Shown here: positions 4,604-6,101 of the stretch, piece after piece | Layout of the letters: each line of letters starts with the position of its first letter | How positions within the stretch are numbered: the first letter of the stretch is position 1 | Source of the DNA: an uncultured Clostridia bacterium | Lineage (GTDB): Bacteria; Bacillota; Clostridia; Christensenellales; Aristaeellaceae | Length of the DNA: 6,101 nt | Assembly: GCA_945877525.1 (NCBI GenBank) | Contig: CAMDVP010000185.1 | Coordinates: forward strand, 1 to 6,101 | Direction of reading: 5' to 3' | The notes under the pieces: generated by a model | The model's database searches: none | What the model was told of the DNA's origin: nothing | What the model saw: the letters and a program-made list of their open reading frames with translations, nothing else | Translations under genes and position numbers: made by a program

Positions 4604-5804
4604 CGAATACAAAAAGCTGACCGGGGATGAACAGCTTCAGCAGATCATACAGTCCGCTGTCGCCGGGGCCCTCGGTCAGGTGCACCTTGACAACCCCATA
4701 CCGGATCCCCCGAACGCCGAAGAATCAACGATGACAACGATAGATCCGAAGATGAAGCGGTGCTGTATCCCGACCGAGTTCGGGAACATCTGGGTGCAGG
4801 GCAGAACCATTCCGCAGATGTGTCAGGCCTTCCATGAGAAGATGCGGATGCTGGAGGGCGTGTCCGACGGTCAGGCAGATGCCAATCCGGCAAGCCCGCT
4901 GTTTGAGGATTATGCCCAGGAATGGTGGGACACCTTCGAGGCCAAGCGACTGGGTGGAGGCACAAAAATCGACTACGAGATGAACCTGCATAAGCATGTA
5001 ATCCCCTACTTCAAGGGAAAGCGATTGCAGGACATCACCACCAAGGATGTGCAGGGTTTCTACGATGAGCGGGCGGCGTATTCCAATTCCACCTGCCGGC
5101 ACTGGCGGACGCTGCTGTACGGCATCTTCAATTCCGCCATTGAGGACGGTCTGCTGGAAAAGAACCCTGCCAAGAGCATTCGCCTGACCATGAGCAAGAA
5201 GAAAAAGGAGCGTCTGCCCATTTCCAGGGAAGAAGCTGCCGGAATTGAAGCAAATCTTCATCTTCTGGAAGGGAAGGACTTGCTGTTGCTGGCGATCCTG
5301 CTCTACACGGGTGTCAGGCGAGGCGAAATGCTGGGCCTGCGCTGGGAGGACATCGACTTTGAGCGCAAGCTGATCCATATCCGCAGGCAGATCACCTTCA
5401 TCAACAACCGCCCGGTCGAAAAGGCAACCAAGTCCCAGGCGGGTCTCCGCGAAGTACCCATGCTGCCGGAGCTGGAGAAAATCCTGCTGGCGAACAGGCC
5501 GGCGGATGCAAGTCCAACCAACTACGTGGTGGATGGGGAGGAAGCCCTGAGCGAGCGTTCCTTCCGCAACACCTGGGCACGCATCTGCAAGAAAGTCCAA
5601 ATCCCCAAAGGCGTAACGCCCCATGTGCTGCGCCACACCTTCCTGACCCAGCTGCAGGCCACAGGCCGCGTGGACATCAAGACCCTGCAGAGCATCGCCG
5701 GTCATTCCAAGATTACCATGACCATGAACACCTATGTCCACCGGGAGGTAGGCAACGTGGAGAAAGTCAGCCGGGATAATGCGGGGCTGTTCACCAGAAC
5801 ATGA
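4542..5804 (+). CDS. int: Tyrosine recombinase / element integrase
   Basis: This 420-residue site-specific recombinase would insert and excise the element at rpsI. The N-terminal 110 residues are atypical: a linker rich in Pro and Glu, then a small strand-rich segment (IPTEFGNIWVQGR, about 76-88) that probably binds arm sites. The SAM-like core-binding domain covers about 118-215 (PLFEDYAQEWWDTF to EKNPAKSIRL) and the catalytic domain about 225-405. Catalytic residues are visible: Arg259 in TGVRRGE, Lys297 in ATKSQ, His361 and Arg364 in HVLRHTF, His388 in AGHS and nucleophile Tyr398 in MNTYVH. The ATG at 4542 has AAGGAG 4 nt upstream; an in-frame ATG at 4515 has none. It reads toward rpsI and ends about 208 nt from it, the normal place for an integrase next to its attachment site. 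Confidence 0.95.
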   Translation: MTQAIKKTNMMPETGKVTSFDEYKKLTGDEQLQQIIQSAVAGALGQVHLDNPIPDPPNAEESTMTTIDPKMKRCCIPTEFGNIWVQGRTIPQMCQAFHEKMRMLEGVSDGQADANPASPLFEDYAQEWWDTFEAKRLGGGTKIDYEMNLHKHVIPYFKGKRLQDITTKDVQGFYDERAAYSNSTCRHWRTLLYGIFNSAIEDGLLEKNPAKSIRLTMSKKKKERLPISREEAAGIEANLHLLEGKDLLLLAILLYTGVRRGEMLGLRWEDIDFERKLIHIRRQITFINNRPVEKATKSQAGLREVPMLPELEKILLANRPADASPTNYVVDGEEALSERSFRNTWARICKKVQIPKGVTPHVLRHTFLTQLQATGRVDIKTLQSIAGHSKITMTMNTYVHREVGNVEKVSRDNAGLFTRT

Positions 5805-5830
5805 CTGCATAAAGTTGCAATCATATGCAG
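5802..5830. repeat. Putative integrase arm sites, proximal pair
   Basis: TGACTGCATAAA (5802-5813) overlaps the integrase stop codon. Its core, CTGCATA, returns inverted as TATGCAG at 5824-5830. The same 12-mer occurs again at 5940-5951. Short repeats between an integrase gene and the attachment site are typical arm-type binding sites; this role is inferred. Confidence 0.45.
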
Positions 5831-5939
5831 ACGGACGGACACACGATTTTGCACGGATTTCACGGCTGGAAAATCCATGAAGTGCCGATGAAATAAGGCT
5901 TTCCGCTCCTGTGACGCAGTAGCATCCTTTGCAGGGAAC

Positions 5940-5951
5940 TGACTGCATAAA
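5940..5951. repeat. Putative integrase arm site, distal copy
   Basis: An exact second copy of the 12-mer TGACTGCATAAA lies 138 bp downstream of the first and overlaps the T-tract of the rpsI terminator. Between the copies (5814-5939) I see no gene, only a weak GGATTT/AAATCC hairpin (5855-5876). Confidence 0.45.
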
Positions 5952-5986
5952 AGAGAAAACCCATGGCTGATTGGGCAGCCACGGGT
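5949..5986 (-). terminator. Intrinsic terminator of rpsI
   Basis: On the minus strand, ACCCGTGGCTG (5986-5976) pairs with CAGCCATGGGT (5969-5959), 11 pairs with one wobble and a 6-nt loop. TTTCTCTTTT follows, the normal form of a Rho-independent terminator. It lies 26 nt after the rpsI stop codon. Whether it belongs to the host or was supplied by the inserted element depends on where the crossover lies. Confidence 0.85.
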
Positions 5987-6012
5987 CGGAAAGCCTTGAT
6001 TTGTAAGGGTTC

Positions 6013-6101
6013 TCAGCGCTTGCTGAACTGAGGCGCACGACGGGCAGCCTTCAGGCCGTACTTCTTGCGCTCCTTCATACGAGGATCGCGGGTCAGGAAA
6101 C
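6013..6101 (-). CDS. rpsI: 30S ribosomal protein S9, C-terminal end (partial)
   Basis: The last 28 codons of rpsI enter from the right edge. They encode FLTRDPRMKERKKYG followed by a tail ending RRAPQFSKR and TGA (6015-6013), the near-invariant end of bacterial S9, whose terminal SKR reaches the P-site tRNA. The 5' part lies beyond the window. The gene is convergent with the integrase. Its 3' end is a known insertion site for integrative elements of Gram-positive bacteria. The reading frame is intact here, so insertion has not damaged the protein. The exact attachment core cannot be placed without the other end of the element. Confidence 0.95.
   Translation of the reverse strand, partial: FLTRDPRMKERKKYGLKAARRAPQFSKR

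Noticed and set aside
4725..6038. Minus-strand open frame of 437 codons opposite the integrase
   Set aside because: It crosses the rpsI end in a wrong frame and runs through the rpsI terminator, so it is an antisense shadow.

Overview
The window is the integrase-proximal end of an integrative mobilizable or conjugative element, sitting at the 3' end of a chromosomal rpsI gene. GC is fairly high by eye, ribosome binding sites are AGGAGG-like, and the S9 C-terminus and relaxase type are Gram-positive in character. I infer a gut-type Clostridia host (Oscillospiraceae or Lachnospiraceae); the genus cannot be fixed from this sequence.

Layout, left to right. (1) Positions 1-49 hold the last codons of a plus-strand gene. 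(2) Positions 50-455 hold no convincing gene but are extremely rich in inverted repeats. They contain a sequence matching the MOBV (pMV158/MobM-type) origin-of-transfer nick site, TAGTGTG|TTA, at 294-303. The two arms of the classical oriT inverted repeat are present but lie 89 nt apart, with three perfect or near-perfect hairpins between them. A second, 131-nt nested hairpin begins one base after the nick. A smaller, degenerate oriT-like hairpin lies at 59-97. (3) Positions 456-1292 (minus) encode an XRE-family repressor with a clear promoter. (4) Positions 1293-1756 form a control region: overlapping divergent promoters, an intrinsic terminator with a possible antiterminator, and a folded leader closed by an 11-bp stem. 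(5) A plus-strand cluster follows: a DUF3987-type P-loop ATPase (1757-3298), a MOBV relaxase (3347-4333), a 45-codon small ORF (4466-4603) and a tyrosine integrase (4542-5804). (6) Positions 5805-6012 carry short repeats that look like integrase arm sites, then the rpsI intrinsic terminator. (7) Positions 6013-6101 (minus) are the last 28 codons of rpsI.

How the parts could work together (inference): the repressor holds the plus-strand cluster off, and attenuation in the leader adds a second gate. Once expressed, the integrase excises the element from rpsI, MobV nicks the structured oriT about 3 kb upstream of its own gene, and the DUF3987 ATPase acts in replication or processing of the element. 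No type IV secretion genes are visible, so transfer would need a helper or genes outside the window.

The most unusual signal is the expanded, multi-hairpin MOBV oriT at about 182-432. The attenuator and leader architecture before the DUF3987 gene comes second.
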